A stretch of 6,453 nt of DNA, taken from assembly GCA_001751155.1 (NCBI GenBank), contig MAXR01000092.1, forward strand, positions 3,787 through 10,239, written 5' to 3'. Under the pieces are notes generated by a model, which saw only the letters and a program-made list of their open reading frames with translations, did no database searches and was not told the DNA's origin. Below, piece after piece: positions 5,989 to 6,453 of the stretch. The stretch is from Desulfuromonadales bacterium C00003068. Its GTDB lineage: Bacteria > Desulfobacterota > Desulfuromonadia > Desulfuromonadales > Desulfuromonadaceae. A program made the translations under genes and the position numbers. Every line of letters starts with the position of its first letter. Positions within the stretch are counted from its first letter, which is position 1.

Positions 5989-6453
5989 ATGAGAATCAAA
6001 AAACTGTTGCTAGCCACGCAAGCAACCGACAGCGTTGAGGTGCGTGGGTGGGTGAGAACATTACGCGCGGGCAAGGCGGTGAGTTTTATCGAGTTGAATG
6101 ACGGCTCGTGTCTGAGTTCGCTACAGTTAGTGTTGAACGCTGAACTTGAAAATTACAGCCTGATGGCCAAAATGGGAACGGGCGCTTGTGTGCGGGTAAG
6201 TGGCAACTTGGTCGATTCCCCCGCTAAGGGGCAGCGCTGGGAACTACAAGTGACCGCCATTGAGCAGATTGGTGCGGCGGATAGTGACTATCCGCTACAG
6301 AAAAAACGCCACAGCTTTGAATATTTGCGCTCTATCGCCCATTTGCGTCCGCGCTCCAACGCTTTTGGTGCGGTGTTTCGCTTACGCAGTGCTCTATCGT
6401 TTGCGGTCCATCAGTTCTTCCAAGAACGTGATTTTCTCTATGTCCATACGCCG
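5989..6453 (+). CDS. asnS: Asparaginyl-tRNA synthetase, N-terminal 155 residues, cut by the right edge
   Basis: AsnS charges tRNA-Asn with asparagine using ATP, in the cytoplasm; it is a class IIb synthetase. The visible part holds the anticodon-binding OB-fold (about residues 16-95), starting with VEVRGWVRTLRAGKAVSFIELNDGS (16-40), as in other AsnS proteins. The linker and the start of the catalytic domain follow: KKRHSFEYLRSIAHLRPRSN (105-124), then FRLRSALSFAVHQFFQERDFLYVHTP (130-155), which is class II motif 1 ending in its invariant proline. The 'H-S-x-E-Y-LR' and 'AHLRPR-(T/S)N' stretches separate AsnS from AspRS. Full AsnS is about 460 residues, so about two thirds lies beyond the window. 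No stop or frameshift is seen. The start is ATG 5989, with AGGGG 6 nt upstream. It is transcribed away from the CBS-DUF294 gene and probably unrelated to it in function. Confidence 0.95.
   Translation, partial: MRIKKLLLATQATDSVEVRGWVRTLRAGKAVSFIELNDGSCLSSLQLVLNAELENYSLMAKMGTGACVRVSGNLVDSPAKGQRWELQVTAIEQIGAADSDYPLQKKRHSFEYLRSIAHLRPRSNAFGAVFRLRSALSFAVHQFFQERDFLYVHTP

Noticed and set aside
5880..6074. Minus-strand open frame across the intergenic region and asnS start
   Set aside because: No ribosome binding site, it overlaps the well-supported asnS start, and its translation has no recognisable features.

Overview
The window looks like chromosomal DNA of a Gram-negative bacterium of the former Proteobacteria (Pseudomonadota, or a Desulfuromonas-type relative). 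This rests on gene content and family resemblance only: a cNMP/CBS/DUF294 regulator, an Acs-type adenylate-forming protein, and an AsnS whose N-terminal third recalls the form I associate with delta-proteobacterial and related genomes. Base composition appears moderate and even, coding is dense, and I see no mobile element, tRNA, rRNA, CRISPR array or large repeat.

Layout. (1) Bases 1-1673, plus strand: the C-terminal ~85% of an acetyl-CoA-synthetase-like protein that entered from the left edge. Its phosphate-binding loop and its catalytic lysine are both altered. (2) 1702-3162, plus strand, 28 nt downstream: a 486-residue protein I cannot assign, with faint glycerol-phosphate-acyltransferase-like motif spacing. 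(3) 3145-3846, minus strand: a gamma-glutamylcyclotransferase/AIG2-fold protein whose 3' end overlaps gene 2 tail to tail by 18 nt. (4) 3881-5794, minus strand: a full cNMP-binding-like + CBS pair + DUF294 nucleotidyltransferase protein, almost certainly the first gene of an operon with (3). (5) 5795-5988: a divergent intergenic promoter region. (6) 5989-6453, plus strand: the start of asnS, cut by the right edge.

How they may work together. asnS is housekeeping and probably marks the edge of the conserved region. The rest is two convergent two-gene units. One pairs a nucleotide-sensing/nucleotidyltransferase regulator with a GGCT-fold protein. The other pairs an adenylate-forming protein lacking its acid-activation lysine with an orphan protein. 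CBS-DUF294 proteins are often found beside acs/actP acetate genes, so their meeting an Acs relative here may reflect an old acetate-utilisation neighbourhood in which the Acs copy has drifted to another role. That link is inference. The most interesting part is the degenerate Acs-like protein plus orphan partner at 1-3162.
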